From Candidatus Abyssobacteria bacterium SURF_17 (lineage in GTDB: Bacteria > Abyssobacteria > SURF-5): a stretch of DNA of 64,000 bases. The stretch is taken from positions 34,853 to 98,852 of the forward strand of contig QZKI01000089.1 in NCBI GenBank assembly GCA_003598055.1, given 5' to 3'. Positions 49,111 through 59,500 of this stretch are shown piece after piece. The position numbers and the translations under genes were made by a program. The notes below the pieces were generated by a model. It worked only from the letters and a program-made list of their open reading frames with translations, had not been told where the DNA came from and made no database searches. Every line of letters begins with the position of its first letter. Positions within the stretch are counted from its first letter, which is position 1.

Positions 49111-51069
49111 CTATTGTGGGCAAGAAACGCTCGTTTCCTTCTTTTCCAACTCTTTACAGAGAATCTCGTGATAGTGTTGCACAAGTTCTGGCTGGCGTAT
49201 TTCTTTGAAGTCGTAAGCGCTCCGGCTCAAGTCGTGTAAGCTTCCCGACGCTGAGCCGGCGAGATATGTATAACACATGTCCCCCAATACCATGCGAACG
49301 GCAACGACCTCATTTGGCGCATCGTTGTTCCTGTGAGATTTGTCGGATCTGTCCAGCGCTATCAGACTCGTTGCGGCAATAAGCGGGCGTGAGCGGGGAA
49401 TCCGAAGCTCATTTATTGATCGTGTGAAAATGACGTTTCCCTCCATCCAATCAGGGATCGGGATTCCTAGAAATGCGAGGATCGACGGCGCAATATCAAG
49501 ATATTGAACCGACTCCTCGATAATGATTCTCTCCTTCTGGCCCGGCAAATGGACAACCAATGGAAGCGGATATCCGGTAAGCTCTCCAAGCGAAGAGATG
49601 ATGTGTTTAAACTGATACGTCAGCCCATGGTCAGTATGAAAAACAATTAGCGTGTCATCGAACTTATCGTTCTTTTCGAGTATTTCAATTATTTCCCCAA
49701 GGTATCCGTCCACAGTTGATACGAGTTGGTCGTAAACGTCTTGGACGCTCTTGCCTTGCTCTGCAGACATCGTCACCGCTCTGAGAGAGTGGGTGCTCAT
49801 TAAGTGCAAATGTACAAAAAAGGGTTGTTCGGTTTCTGTTATCAGTTCTTTGAATCTGCCTATTAACAATCGATCCTTTATCCCGGTAGTCGCAGTATCC
49901 AGGTCTGTGGGCAACAGAATCCATGCGGTCTTCGTGAGGTCCGCCATGAAGAGTATCTTGTTTGAATTTCGCTCAATAAGCTCTTTGAGAAAGTAAAGCT
50001 CGATGCCAAGTCTTCGCGTGATTACGTTTGAGAAATATGAGGGCACTCGGCCATGCAGCCTTGCCCACTGCTTCTCAAGAGGATTTAGACCAACTTCATA
50101 GCCGGTCCCGCTGAAGTTTTCGAAATGGAAGCCTTCCCGCAAGTTGCCTTTAGACGATGAAGCCATAATACCGTCATTCAGGTCAATGCAAAAATATCCT
50201 GCTGAGGCCAAAATGTGGGGCAAGTGATGAAACGCATCTTCCTCCCGCAGAATCCGCGTGCCATCAATCACTCCTGTCGTAAGAGGATTCTTCCCCGTTA
50301 GAATAGATACGGTGCTTGATCGGGTGTCACCCCCGTTGCAGTATGCTCTCGTATAGATTATCAAATTTCGCAACTTGCTTAGGTTGGGAGTCGTCTCTTT
50401 CTCATATCCGTACACTCCTAGATACCGCGTGTCCAGGCCATCCGCAGAAAAAAGAACGATATTCGGACGATAACCCGGAGCATCCGCCATGGATGATTCT
50501 CCGAGGGACCCTTGGGCAGGCGCCGCAAACCCAACCTTTTTGAGGACAAGCGGAAAAGTCGCAAGAAACAGCAACAGAACAACCGATGGCATCTTCCATC
50601 CATAGGAAGAAAAGAACCGGGAAACTTGCACCCGCCTTCTGAGAACCAGGAGGACGGCTAGATTCACGAGCAGCACAAGAAGGATTGCATTATTCAGTCC
50701 TGACAAATCGTATACGCTCCATTCCGTGAGCGTGTAGATCACCGTCTCCAGATTAGTCAGAATCACCGCAACAAAGAACAGGCTCACAAGAAGCCAGCAA
50801 CACCAAAGCAATCCGTCGCGCACTTTCTTCTGCTCTGACAGCAGCAGCGCAATGGAGAATAGTCCCAACCAAAGGATGAGCGATGCGGTAAACAGGATAA
50901 ATAGCGAATTATTCACTAATTCGATTCGTTCCAGAATACTCATCCCGGAGAACCACGACGGTTTTGAAGAGAGAAAGAAGACCTCAAGAAGTACGAACGA
51001 GGCGATGGTGCCAAACATGCACCCAAGAAGTGGAAAAGTCGCTTCATATGTGCATCTTATTCGTTTCAT
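49111..51069 (-). CDS. Membrane-bound sulfatase-superfamily phosphotransferase-like protein (LtaS-like)
   Basis: A 652-residue protein. Five hydrophobic spans fill residues 1-180, and an extracytoplasmic alkaline-phosphatase/sulfatase domain follows. Metal and active-site motifs are NIVLFSADGLDTRYLGVYGYEKETTPNL (read in two parts), GGDTRSSTVSILTG and IVFHTDHGLTYQF. At the nucleophile position sulfatases have Cys or Ser (C-x-P-S-R); here it is Thr in DTRSS, as in lipoteichoic-acid synthases and phosphoethanolamine transferases. It may therefore transfer a phospho-alcohol to an envelope glycan or lipid. It has its own promoter at 51116-51144. Confidence 0.8.
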   Translation of the reverse strand: MKRIRCTYEATFPLLGCMFGTIASFVLLEVFFLSSKPSWFSGMSILERIELVNNSLFILFTASLILWLGLFSIALLLSEQKKVRDGLLWCCWLLVSLFFVAVILTNLETVIYTLTEWSVYDLSGLNNAILLVLLVNLAVLLVLRRRVQVSRFFSSYGWKMPSVVLLLFLATFPLVLKKVGFAAPAQGSLGESSMADAPGYRPNIVLFSADGLDTRYLGVYGYEKETTPNLSKLRNLIIYTRAYCNGGDTRSSTVSILTGKNPLTTGVIDGTRILREEDAFHHLPHILASAGYFCIDLNDGIMASSSKGNLREGFHFENFSGTGYEVGLNPLEKQWARLHGRVPSYFSNVITRRLGIELYFLKELIERNSNKILFMADLTKTAWILLPTDLDTATTGIKDRLLIGRFKELITETEQPFFVHLHLMSTHSLRAVTMSAEQGKSVQDVYDQLVSTVDGYLGEIIEILEKNDKFDDTLIVFHTDHGLTYQFKHIISSLGELTGYPLPLVVHLPGQKERIIIEESVQYLDIAPSILAFLGIPIPDWMEGNVIFTRSINELRIPRSRPLIAATSLIALDRSDKSHRNNDAPNEVVAVRMVLGDMCYTYLAGSASGSLHDLSRSAYDFKEIRQPELVQHYHEILCKELEKKETSVSCPQ

Positions 51070-51115
51070 GGCAAAACCTTACGCGGCACGTGAACATCAA
51101 CGAAACACGGAGATA

Positions 51116-51144
51116 AGCTTAGCGAATTGGATTGCCTCTGTCAA
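51116..51144 (-). promoter_or_regulatory. Probable promoter of the LtaS-like gene
   Basis: On the minus strand TTGACA (51144-51139), 17-bp spacer, TAAGCT (51121-51116), about 50 bp before the start codon. The -10 is weak. Confidence 0.5.
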
Positions 51145-51258
51145 GCAATCAGGTGCGAACTGGAGGTTACGACTCTTCGCGGAGTGAGCGCCACAAGGAC
51201 AAGCTTTCTTGGAACGATATGAGCTTGCGTGGACAGGCGTAAAGGATTACCAGGCAGT

Positions 51259-51591
51259 TCACCCGACGGTTTGGTGGCTGAACGTTATCGAATCGGGTAG
51301 GCCGGCGACTTTAAGCGCCTTATACAGTTCGCTCCGCATTCCGCGAACGACAATCGGCTTTCCTTCCGCCTGCAGTTGTCCAACTAACTGCATGAATCCT
51401 GCTATTCCGCCGGCCGTGATGTGCGTAGCGGCCGAGAAATCAAGGATCGCGCTAGAAATCGACGCATCACCAAGCTGGGAGCCGAGCTTGCCCTGAGCCT
51501 CGGTCGCTGTCTTCGAATCGAACGTGCCGTTGACCGCATACACTATGTGCTCGGCCTTCCCGCCACTGGATTTCTTCCCTTCTTTCGCCAT
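51259..51591 (-). CDS. STAS-domain protein (anti-sigma factor antagonist-like)
   Basis: A 110-residue protein. The STAS fold is suggested by VNGTFDSKTATEAQGKLGSQ, SSAILDFSAATHITAGGIAGF and GKPIVVRGMRSELYKALKVAGL. The usual phospho-acceptor region after the beta-strand (D-x-S-x-x-x-x-x-S-x-G) reads DFSAATHITAGGI, so Ser/Thr are present. The ATG at 51591 follows AAGGAG; a longer reading extends into adhE DNA and is not used. It starts 27 bp after the adhE stop on the same strand, so it may be co-transcribed. The partner kinase is not here. Confidence 0.82.
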   Translation of the reverse strand: MAKEGKKSSGGKAEHIVYAVNGTFDSKTATEAQGKLGSQLGDASISSAILDFSAATHITAGGIAGFMQLVGQLQAEGKPIVVRGMRSELYKALKVAGLPDSITFSHQTVG

Positions 51592-51617
51592 GTTCCACTC
51601 CTTGAAGACCGTTGGGG

Positions 51618-54227
51618 TCAGACTTTGTGTTCCAACTTCCCGTCGTACGCTCGACGGAAGAGTTCCTCGACTTCGTCCACCATCGGGTAACGCGGATTCG
51701 AGCGGCAACTCGGGTCGTCGAACGCCTTGTCAATGAGTTCAGGCAATGCGTTTTCGAATTCCTGCTTCGAGATACCAAGGCCCTTCAACGATGTCGGCAT
51801 GCCGCAGCCCTCGAGCAGGTCCACAATCGCCTCAATAAGCGCATCCACCTTCTCCCTTGTCGATACGCCTTTCAATCCTACGAAGGTTGCGGCCTCGGCG
51901 TATTTCTTGTCGGCGATGTATGCTTTGATGTTCGGATGCGGCATGAACTTCGTCGGGATGCTCGAGTTGTACTTGACGGTGTATGGCAGGAGCACGCCGT
52001 TCGCCCGGCCATGCGGGATATTGAATGTCGCCCCCAAGCTGTGCGCAAGCGCGTGGTTGACGCCCACAAAAGCGTTGCTGATGGCGATTCCCGCAATGCA
52101 CGAGGCGTTGTGCATGTTCTCGCGGGCTTCGTAGTCCGCAGGGTCATTGTACGCACGGAGCAGGTAGTTGAACACCAGCCGGATCGCCTGAAGCGTGAGC
52201 GAGTCGGTGTAGCGGGAGGCAGCAATGGAGACATGCGCTTCGATGGCGTGCGTGAGCACGTCCATGCCGGTGTCGGCGGTGACAGACGGCGGCAGATTCA
52301 TCACGAGCACCGGGTCCACAATTGCCACGTCGGGCACGAGCGAGTAATCGCTGAGCATCACTTTCCGGTTGGTGGTGCAATCGGTCACAACGGCGAAGGG
52401 CGTGACCTCCGAGCCCGTCCCGCTCGTCGTGGGCACGGCCACAAGTTTCGGCCGGTCGGGCGGAGGGGGAGGATACTCGGTAACGCGCTTGCGAGGGTCG
52501 AGAAACGGCAGCGACAGTTCCTCGAACTTGACGTCGGGATTCTCATAAAACAGACGCATCGCCTTTGCGGCGTCAATGACCGACCCGCCGCCGACGGCAA
52601 TAATGTGGTCGGGTTTATAGTTATTGAGCACGCGAACGCCGTTCAGCACGGTCGCGAGCGAAGGCTCCGGCTCGACTTCGGAGAACGTGTGCGTGTGGGT
52701 GCTCTGCTTGAGGAAACCGCGCACAATGTCCACGTGTCCGCGTTTCTCAGCACCCTTAGTGGAGATAATGACGGTTGTTTCCGAGTTGATACCGCGGAGG
52801 TTCTCAAGCGAGTTCAGATTGAAATATATCTGGTTGGGCAGGCGGAACCATGCGTTCCCGGGCGTTCGGCGAGCGACGCGCTTTATGTTCATATAGTGAT
52901 AGATGTTCAGATTGTCCATCGTGATGTTTCCGCCGCCCGTTCCACAGCCGAACGAAAATGTGGGCGAAAGGTCGTTGTAAACGCCGCCCAGCCCGCCGAT
53001 TGTTGCGGGCGAATTGACCACGATACGGCCGGCGTTGAGCGCAGAGGCGAACTTCTGAATAACTTCTTCGTCGGTCGCGAACACTGAGGCTGTATGCCCG
53101 ACGCCGCCGTTGTAACTGACGTCGAGGCACACGTTGATGGCGTCGTCGACAGACTTTACGGGCAGCACGCCGAGCACCGGAAACAGTTTCTCGACTGAGA
53201 GCGGGTGCCCCTTCCCTACCCCTTTGAGGGGCGCGATGATGAGACGGACGTTCGGGGAGACCGAGATGCCGCATTGCTTCGCGATATCCTGCGCGCTCTG
53301 ACCGACGGCAAGTGGATGCATCATGCCGGTTTCGGGATGGATGACCGTATCCTCGAGCAGCTTCACCTCTTCCTCGGACGCGATGTGCGCTCCGAGTGCT
53401 GCGAACTTCGCAATCACTTCTTCATAAATTTCGTCGTCAATCGCGATTGTCTGCTCCGAGGCGCACACTGTGCCGTTGTCAAATGTCTTCGAGACGATGA
53501 CATCCACAACCGCCGTATCAATATCGGCGCTCTTGTGGAGATAACACGGCGTGTTGCCTGCTCCGACGCCGAGCGCGGGTTTGCCGGTGCTGTAGGCCGC
53601 CTTGACCAGACTCGTCCCGCCGGTTGCGTCTATCAACTGAATATCGGGATGATTGAACAAGTATCGCGTGTCCTCGACCGTCGGCTGCTCGATACATGCA
53701 ATAACGCCCTCCGGCGCGCCCGTCTTCTCGGCGGCCTCCGCCATGACGCGGGCGGCCTCGGCGCAGCATCGCATCGTACGAAAATGCGGCGAGAAGATGA
53801 GGGCGTTGCGGGTCTTGAGGCAGGTGATGCACTTGAAGAGCACCGTGCCGGTCGGATTCGTAATGGGGGTAATCGAGAAAATAACACCGATCGGCTCGGC
53901 GACCTCGACAAGGTTGCGTTCAGGATACTCGCGTATCACGCCGACCGTGCGCTTATCCTTGATGTGGTTCCAGACAAACTCGGTGGCGACGAAATTTTTG
54001 AGGACCTTATCCTCGAAGATGCCGAGCTTGCTTTCATCAACCGCAAGCCGTGCGAGGCGTTTCGCATTCCGGAGCCCGGTCATAACCATCGCTTTCACGA
54101 TGGTGTCCACCTGCTCTTGTGAGAACTGCGCAAGTTCGGCTGCCGCCAGCTTCGCCCGCTCGACAAGGTTGTCGAGATAAATCTTCCGCTCCGTGCTCAG
54201 AGGTTGTCGTGAGTGACGAATACTCAT
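51618..54227 (-). CDS. adhE: Bifunctional acetaldehyde-CoA / alcohol dehydrogenase
   Basis: An 869-residue fusion that reduces acetyl-CoA to acetaldehyde and then to ethanol with NADH. The N-terminal aldehyde dehydrogenase half has the catalytic Cys in DNGTVCASEQ and ITPITNPT. The C-terminal iron-dependent alcohol dehydrogenase half has VGGGSVIDAAKAM, PTTSGTGSEVTPF and the metal His residues in DVLTHAIEAH and VNHALAHSLGATFNIPHG. Both halves are intact and full length. It is a fermentative enzyme, active in spirosome filaments in other species. A promoter lies at 54441-54470 and a STAS gene follows. Confidence 0.97.
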   Translation of the reverse strand: MSIRHSRQPLSTERKIYLDNLVERAKLAAAELAQFSQEQVDTIVKAMVMTGLRNAKRLARLAVDESKLGIFEDKVLKNFVATEFVWNHIKDKRTVGVIREYPERNLVEVAEPIGVIFSITPITNPTGTVLFKCITCLKTRNALIFSPHFRTMRCCAEAARVMAEAAEKTGAPEGVIACIEQPTVEDTRYLFNHPDIQLIDATGGTSLVKAAYSTGKPALGVGAGNTPCYLHKSADIDTAVVDVIVSKTFDNGTVCASEQTIAIDDEIYEEVIAKFAALGAHIASEEEVKLLEDTVIHPETGMMHPLAVGQSAQDIAKQCGISVSPNVRLIIAPLKGVGKGHPLSVEKLFPVLGVLPVKSVDDAINVCLDVSYNGGVGHTASVFATDEEVIQKFASALNAGRIVVNSPATIGGLGGVYNDLSPTFSFGCGTGGGNITMDNLNIYHYMNIKRVARRTPGNAWFRLPNQIYFNLNSLENLRGINSETTVIISTKGAEKRGHVDIVRGFLKQSTHTHTFSEVEPEPSLATVLNGVRVLNNYKPDHIIAVGGGSVIDAAKAMRLFYENPDVKFEELSLPFLDPRKRVTEYPPPPPDRPKLVAVPTTSGTGSEVTPFAVVTDCTTNRKVMLSDYSLVPDVAIVDPVLVMNLPPSVTADTGMDVLTHAIEAHVSIAASRYTDSLTLQAIRLVFNYLLRAYNDPADYEARENMHNASCIAGIAISNAFVGVNHALAHSLGATFNIPHGRANGVLLPYTVKYNSSIPTKFMPHPNIKAYIADKKYAEAATFVGLKGVSTREKVDALIEAIVDLLEGCGMPTSLKGLGISKQEFENALPELIDKAFDDPSCRSNPRYPMVDEVEELFRRAYDGKLEHKV

Positions 54228-54440
54228 TTCCTAATCCCCCCGCCTTTCATGAGAACATGTGCCGCTTTCGCCCGCAAATGGCGCCTGCTTACGAATGTCT
54301 CGATCGTCTGAACCCTGCAAGGGTCGCTTGAGAACGGGCGAACCCTTTAGGGGGCCTTCGCGAGCGTCCCCTCCTACAAGACGGTTTCACACGTTTCCAC
54401 ATCCTCCATGCAAAAATTCTTATCCACAGGTTGAAGTCCA

Positions 54441-54470
54441 ATCGTATCACGTTTTCCCGGAAAGCGTCAA
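54441..54470 (-). promoter_or_regulatory. Probable adhE promoter
   Basis: On the minus strand TTGACG (54470-54465), 18-bp spacer, TACGAT (54446-54441), about 215 bp before the adhE start. No Rex-type site (TTGTGA-N6-TCACAA) was seen next to it. Confidence 0.5.
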
Positions 54471-54550
54471 TTGCCGCCGGTGTCCGTGTGCATAAAACGG
54501 GGTGGATGTAGACCTCTTCGAGATGTGATATAGTTAAGCTTGTATGAGTC

Positions 54551-54698
54551 GGGCTCAGAGAATCTGTTCCACGATTCTGTAGGGTCGATTTCATTCGACT
54601 GTACATGAACGTAAAGAGGCTGAAAACATTATGCGAATAAATTCGCACCTACAAAAGCCAAAGCCAGGTTGGCAATCGTCGGACAGATTCTCAGACCC
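54551..54698. repeat. MITE-like palindromic element, GAATCTGTC-ended, copy 2
   Basis: Left end GGGCTCAGAGAATCTGTTCC and right end GGACAGATTCTCAGACCC are imperfect inverted repeats. Inside are TGTAGGGTCGA...TCGACTGTACA (54578-54605) and a perfect palindrome TGCGAATAAATTCGCA (54632-54647). Same length and plan as 40299-40446. Confidence 0.72.
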
Positions 54699-54719
54699 GG
54701 GCGCTGAGAGGAGGTCTTC

Positions 54720-56336
54720 ATGCCTGAGAAGACGATGAGCAGACGAACCGTGTTGAGAATGGGGGCAATGGGCGCAGCCGCAGTCGGATTCGCAGGTCTT
54801 GGCCTATCGTGCACTTCCAAGAACGAAAAAGACCTTGCATGGCAGTTTGCCTTTGAACCCGACGTCTATGTCGATCCCAAACGAGACGCACAACCGGCGA
54901 GCGAGGCGATAAAAGAGATTCAGGGATTTACGGGCGAGAAGCCCAACATAATCGTAATACTGACCGACGACATGGGATATGGGGACCTCGGCTGCTACGG
55001 CTGCAAAGCTATCAGGACACCGAACATCGATGGCCTGGCGCATAGTGGAATTCGCTTTACTGATTTCTATTCGAGCAATGCTCTCTGTTCGCCCTCCCGA
55101 GCCGGACTTCTGACCGGCCGCTACCCCCACCGTACGGGCGTAACGTTCCCGTTTCCGGGCGGGGAAGACACTGCCATGAGAAAACTATTCAGGAAAATGG
55201 GGCTCGTGTTCGGCTCGCTCGGCGCCATCGATATGCAGGGCGGAGCAAGCCTTGCCAAAGGTCTTCCGGCCTCAGAAATCACGATTGCCGAGGCGCTGAA
55301 ACTCGCCGGATACCAGACCGCATGCATCGGCAAGTGGCACCTCGGCGATTTCACAAAAGACGCGCAGTATCTGCCGAGAAAGCATGGTTTCGATTACTTC
55401 ATCGGGTTTAACGGCGCGAACGACGACTGGCCCGTCGCCTTCTGGCAAAACGAGACGGAGCTGGTGAAGGACATCGGCATTGACCAGGCGCGTTATACGG
55501 GCCTTTTTACCAAGGAGGCCATCGATTTCATCGAACGCTCGAAAGACAGCCCCTTTTTCCTCTATCTCTGCCACAAAGACCCGCACCAACCCTGCATACC
55601 GTCAGAAGAATTCAAGGATGCATCGGAAGGCGGCCGACATGGGGACACCGTGCAGGAGGTTGATTGGAGCGTGGGCGAGGTAATCAAATGCCTCCAAAGG
55701 AACGACCTCGAGAACGATACGCTCCTCATCTTTACGAGTGATAACGGCCCTTGGTACGACGGCAGTCCCGGCGGTCTTCGGGGAAGAAAGGGCCAGAGTT
55801 TCGACGGCGGTTACAGGGTTCCCATGATTGCCCGCTGGCCTGGCAAGATTGCGGCCGGAAGCATATGTAGCGATCCTTCCATGAATATCGATTTCCTCCC
55901 GACGTTTTTGGCGCTTGCCGGACTCGACCTTCCGAGCGACCGCATCATCGACGGGAAAAACATCTGGGGGCTCTTGACGGCAGCCGAAACCGAATCGCCC
56001 CACGAAGCCCTGTTCTTCTTCCATCACAATGAGCTTGAGGGCGTGAGGGCCGGCAAGTGGAAATACTTCCGACACATCAACTCATACGTATGGCCGGTTC
56101 CGCAGGATAAACCTCATACCCCGTTCGGCAAAGTCGCAGGCGGGTACGAATACAAGTCGGAGACAGGCGTTACCGTGCCTGCTCTCGGCTCATGGCCATT
56201 GCTCTACAACATGGATCTGGACCCGGGAGAAAACTACAATCTCATCAAGAAATATCCCACCGTGGCAAAACAGATGCAAGAGTCAATGGAGCGCTGGGAG
56301 AGAGAATTCGTTCGGAATCCGCGAGGATGGATATAG
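54720..56336 (+). CDS. Exported sulfatase
   Basis: A 538-residue sulfatase. The N-terminus has a twin-arginine motif SRRTVLRMG, a hydrophobic core and a Cys at 31 (GLGLSC) that may be lipid-modified. Catalytic motifs are LTDDMGYGDLGCYG (metal Asp pair), the formylglycine site C123 in ALCSPSRAGLLTGRYPHR, GKWHLGDF and FTSDNGPWYDG. It would remove sulfate esters from sugars or other organics outside the cytoplasm. A maturase for formylglycine must be encoded elsewhere. The ATG at 54720 follows GAGAGGAGG and a MITE-like element. Confidence 0.95.
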   Translation: MPEKTMSRRTVLRMGAMGAAAVGFAGLGLSCTSKNEKDLAWQFAFEPDVYVDPKRDAQPASEAIKEIQGFTGEKPNIIVILTDDMGYGDLGCYGCKAIRTPNIDGLAHSGIRFTDFYSSNALCSPSRAGLLTGRYPHRTGVTFPFPGGEDTAMRKLFRKMGLVFGSLGAIDMQGGASLAKGLPASEITIAEALKLAGYQTACIGKWHLGDFTKDAQYLPRKHGFDYFIGFNGANDDWPVAFWQNETELVKDIGIDQARYTGLFTKEAIDFIERSKDSPFFLYLCHKDPHQPCIPSEEFKDASEGGRHGDTVQEVDWSVGEVIKCLQRNDLENDTLLIFTSDNGPWYDGSPGGLRGRKGQSFDGGYRVPMIARWPGKIAAGSICSDPSMNIDFLPTFLALAGLDLPSDRIIDGKNIWGLLTAAETESPHEALFFFHHNELEGVRAGKWKYFRHINSYVWPVPQDKPHTPFGKVAGGYEYKSETGVTVPALGSWPLLYNMDLDPGENYNLIKKYPTVAKQMQESMERWEREFVRNPRGWI

Positions 56337-56383
56337 AGAATCCTTCTGCCTGTGCGGCAGAGAAAGGTCGGGAAAAAGCGCGA

Positions 56384-56413
56384 TTGACAGTTGTAAAGCT
56401 TTTCGCCTATACT
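56384..56413 (+). promoter_or_regulatory. Promoter of the PAS histidine kinase gene
   Basis: TTGACA (56384-56389), 18-bp spacer, TATACT (56408-56413), 125 bp before the kinase ATG. Confidence 0.65.
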
Positions 56414-56538
56414 TAATGCATCGTTCGTGTCATGTGATGCCTTCGCAAGAAGCGATTGTCAGCGTAGGGGGAGAGGTATTTTTCTGTCTGTGACCAACTG
56501 TCGCATGGTCATGCCCAATGGATCTATGAGGTTCAAGA

Positions 56539-59500
56539 ATGGATGCATCAAAGCAAACGAAAGCGCAACTGCTGAAGGAATTAAGATCTGCGCGAAAGCG
56601 CATCAAGGAGCTTGAGAAATCCGAAGTCGGCGCCAAGCGGACGAAACAATCGCTGGATCAAACCGTCGAGAAGCTTCGGAACGCCGTGGAGGAGCTCGAG
56701 GTAGCGGAAGAAGAACTGCGCCAGCAGAATGAGCAACTGATAATCGCAGAGGAGATGGCGACATCGGAGCGGCATCGGTATGAATCCTTGTTTGAATTCG
56801 CTCCTGATGGATACGTCGTTACAGACCCTGACGGCTTCATCCGTGAAATTAACCAAAATGCGGCTGACATGTTCACATGTTCCGCACGCGATAAGCTTCT
56901 GAACAAGCCGCTATCTTCCTTTATTGTTAAAGCGGAGCGCGCCGCCTTTCATAACAAACTGGCGCAGGAAAAGAAATCGAAGCGAACGCTGACGTTTGAG
57001 ACGCGCGTTCAACCGAGGAAGGCTACTCCCTTTCCCGCTGAAATCAGCATATCTGCCGAGCGTGACCCGAAGAACAAGACGACAAATCTGCGACTGCTTA
57101 TACGCAATATCTCCGAACGGAAGAAAATGCAGGAGTCGCTGACCAGGAGCGAGGAGCGCTACCGTTCGCTGTTCGAGGGGATGACTGAAGGCTTTGCGCT
57201 CCACGAGATAATCTGCGACAAAAAGGGCGAGCCCTGTGACTACCGGTTCCTTGAGATAAACCCGTCCTTCGAGCGTCTCACGGGCCTTAAGCGGAGCGAC
57301 GTGATTGGGAAGACCGTGCTCGAGGTCTTGCCTGAGACTGAGCCTTACTGGATCAAGACCTTTGGCGCCGTGGCGCTCACCGGCCGGCCGGTCCATTTCG
57401 AAAACTATTCGACCCCGCTCAAACGTTACTATGAGGTCTTCTCCTATCGCCCCGCCCCTCGACAGTTTGCGGTGGTATTCATGGATATCACCGAGCGCAA
57501 GGAGATGGAGGAAGCGCTCCGTAAGGCGCATGATGAATTGGAGATACGCGTTCAGGAGCGCACCACGGAGTTGAGAGAAGCGAACGCGTCATTGCAGACA
57601 GAGATCGTTTCCCGCGAGCGGGCCGAGGAGGCCGCAAAGGCCGAGCGGAAGCGGTTCTTTGACGTGCTCGAGACGCTCCCGGCCTATTTAGTATTGCTCA
57701 CGCCCGACTATCACGTTCCTTTTGACAATCGCTTCTTCCGCGAGCGTTTCGGTGAGTCGCAGGGCCGGCGCTGCTTCGAGTATCTGTTTGGCCGCACCGA
57801 GCCCTGCGAGGTTTGCGAGACCTATACGGTCCTGAAAACCATGAAGCCGCATCGGTGGGAATGGCTCGGCCCGGACGGTCGCAATTACGACATCTATGAC
57901 TTCCCGTTCACTGATACGGACGGTTCCACGCTTATCATGGAGACGGGCATCGACATCACCGAGCAGAAGCAGGCGCAGGAGGCGCTGCGCAAGCTCAACG
58001 AGACGCTCGAGCAGCGCGTGGCCGAACGAACTGCGGAGCTTCATGAGAGCCGCGATGACCTCAACCGCGCCCAGGCTGTTGCTCATACCGGAAGCTGGCG
58101 TCTGGATGTTCGGAAAAACGAATTGCTGTGGTCCGACGAGAGCCACCGAATATTCGGCATTCCACCGGGCACGCCGCTGACGTATGAGACATTCTTGGCC
58201 GCGGTTCATCCTGACGATAGAGAATACGTGGATACGAAGTGGAAGGCGGCAGTCCGTGGCGAGCCTTACGATATCGAGCACCGTATCGTGGTTGGCGACA
58301 CTGTCAAGTGGGTCCGTGAGCGGGCCGAATTGGAATTCGACAAGGATGACGCACTGCTCGGTGGATTCGGCACGGCGCAGGACATCACCGAGCGAAAGCA
58401 GGCGGAGGAGGCGCTGCGCGAGAGCGAGGAGCGTTTCCGGGCCCTGGCCGAAGCTCTGCCGCAAATCGTCTGGACGGCTGACGCCGCTGGTGGCGTCGAG
58501 TGGTTCAATCAACGTTGGTACGATTACACCGGCGAGCCGCAAGGAGTCGGCGAGGGTTGGAGCTGGGGTAAGCTGGCCCACCCCGACGACATGCCTCAGA
58601 CGCTGAAGAAATGGCAAGAAGCGCGAGAAGAGGCCGCGCTCTTCCAGAACGAAATCCGCGTCCGCCGCCGTGACGGCCTGTACCGGTGGTTCCTTGTCCG
58701 CGCTTGGCCCCTGCGGAACGCCGACGGAAACATCGTCCGCTGGTTTGGCACCAATACCGACATCCAGGACATGAAAACAGCCGAAGAGGCGTTGCGCGAA
58801 AGCGAAGAGCGTTATCGCCAGCTCTCCGAGAACCTGCAAGAAACGGTCAAAAAGCAGGTGGAAGAACTGCGTCAGGCTCAAACGCTCGCGGCTTTGGGGC
58901 AGATGGTATCGGTTGTAGCCCACGAAATCAGGAATCCATTGCATGCGATAAATTTCGGAATCGAGAGCCTGCAAAAAGCAGTGAAACAAGCCGAGGGAAA
59001 GTCGGAGATTACGGAAATCGCCGGAGAAATCGCATACGGCTCCAAGTGGTTAAATGGTGTGATAGAGGAGCTCTTATACTACGCCAGACCCGTCACGTTG
59101 GAGCCTTCATGGCGGGAAATCCGGAACATTGTTGATGATGCATTGCTGCAGACGGGGCACAAACTTCAAGAGATATCGGTTGATGTGAACCTCGAGCCGA
59201 TTGAAATATTCGTTGATGCGGCAAGAATGACCAGAGTGCTCGTGAATCTCATCTCAAACGCGGCAGACGCAATGCCGGGTGGAGGAAATCTAAAGATATA
59301 TGCGCAGCGATGTGAGAGCGATGGCAGACAAATTCTGAAACTCTGCGTTTCCGACACCGGCTGTGGAATTCGCGAAGAAATTCTGGAAAAAGTGTATGAG
59401 CCTTTCTTTACCACAAAGGCCCGGGGTACAGGGCTTGGTATTTCCATCTGCAAGAAGCTCATTGAGGCGCATGAAGGGAATCTAACCATTAGAAGCAAGG

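Larger units (their letters stand above)
54228..54719. other. 492-bp region between divergent adhE and sulfatase genes
   Basis: Contains the adhE promoter, a GC-rich stretch with short inverted repeats (about 54310-54390, with AACCCTGCAAGGGT and GAACGGGCGAACCC), and a MITE-like element (54551-54698) that ends 21 bp before the sulfatase ATG. No coding frame is supported. Confidence 0.6.

Noticed and set aside
51610..51632. TTGGGGTCAGA at the adhE 3' end as another TGGGGTCA-type repeat
   Set aside because: Only one arm is present and it overlaps the adhE stop region; there is no matching inverted arm close by.
51612..53087. 491-codon open frame on the plus strand
   Set aside because: It lies wholly antisense to adhE, which has full motif support. 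The translation is Arg/Val/His-rich with no family resemblance, a usual shadow of high-GC codon use.
54420..54428. Perfect DnaA box TTATCCACA
   Set aside because: Only one copy is present and no dnaA, dnaN or AT-rich unwinding region is nearby, so an origin is not supported.
57688..58989. 433-codon open frame on the minus strand
   Set aside because: Antisense to the PAS histidine kinase. The repeated PAS linkers on the real strand create the Leu-rich repeats seen here.
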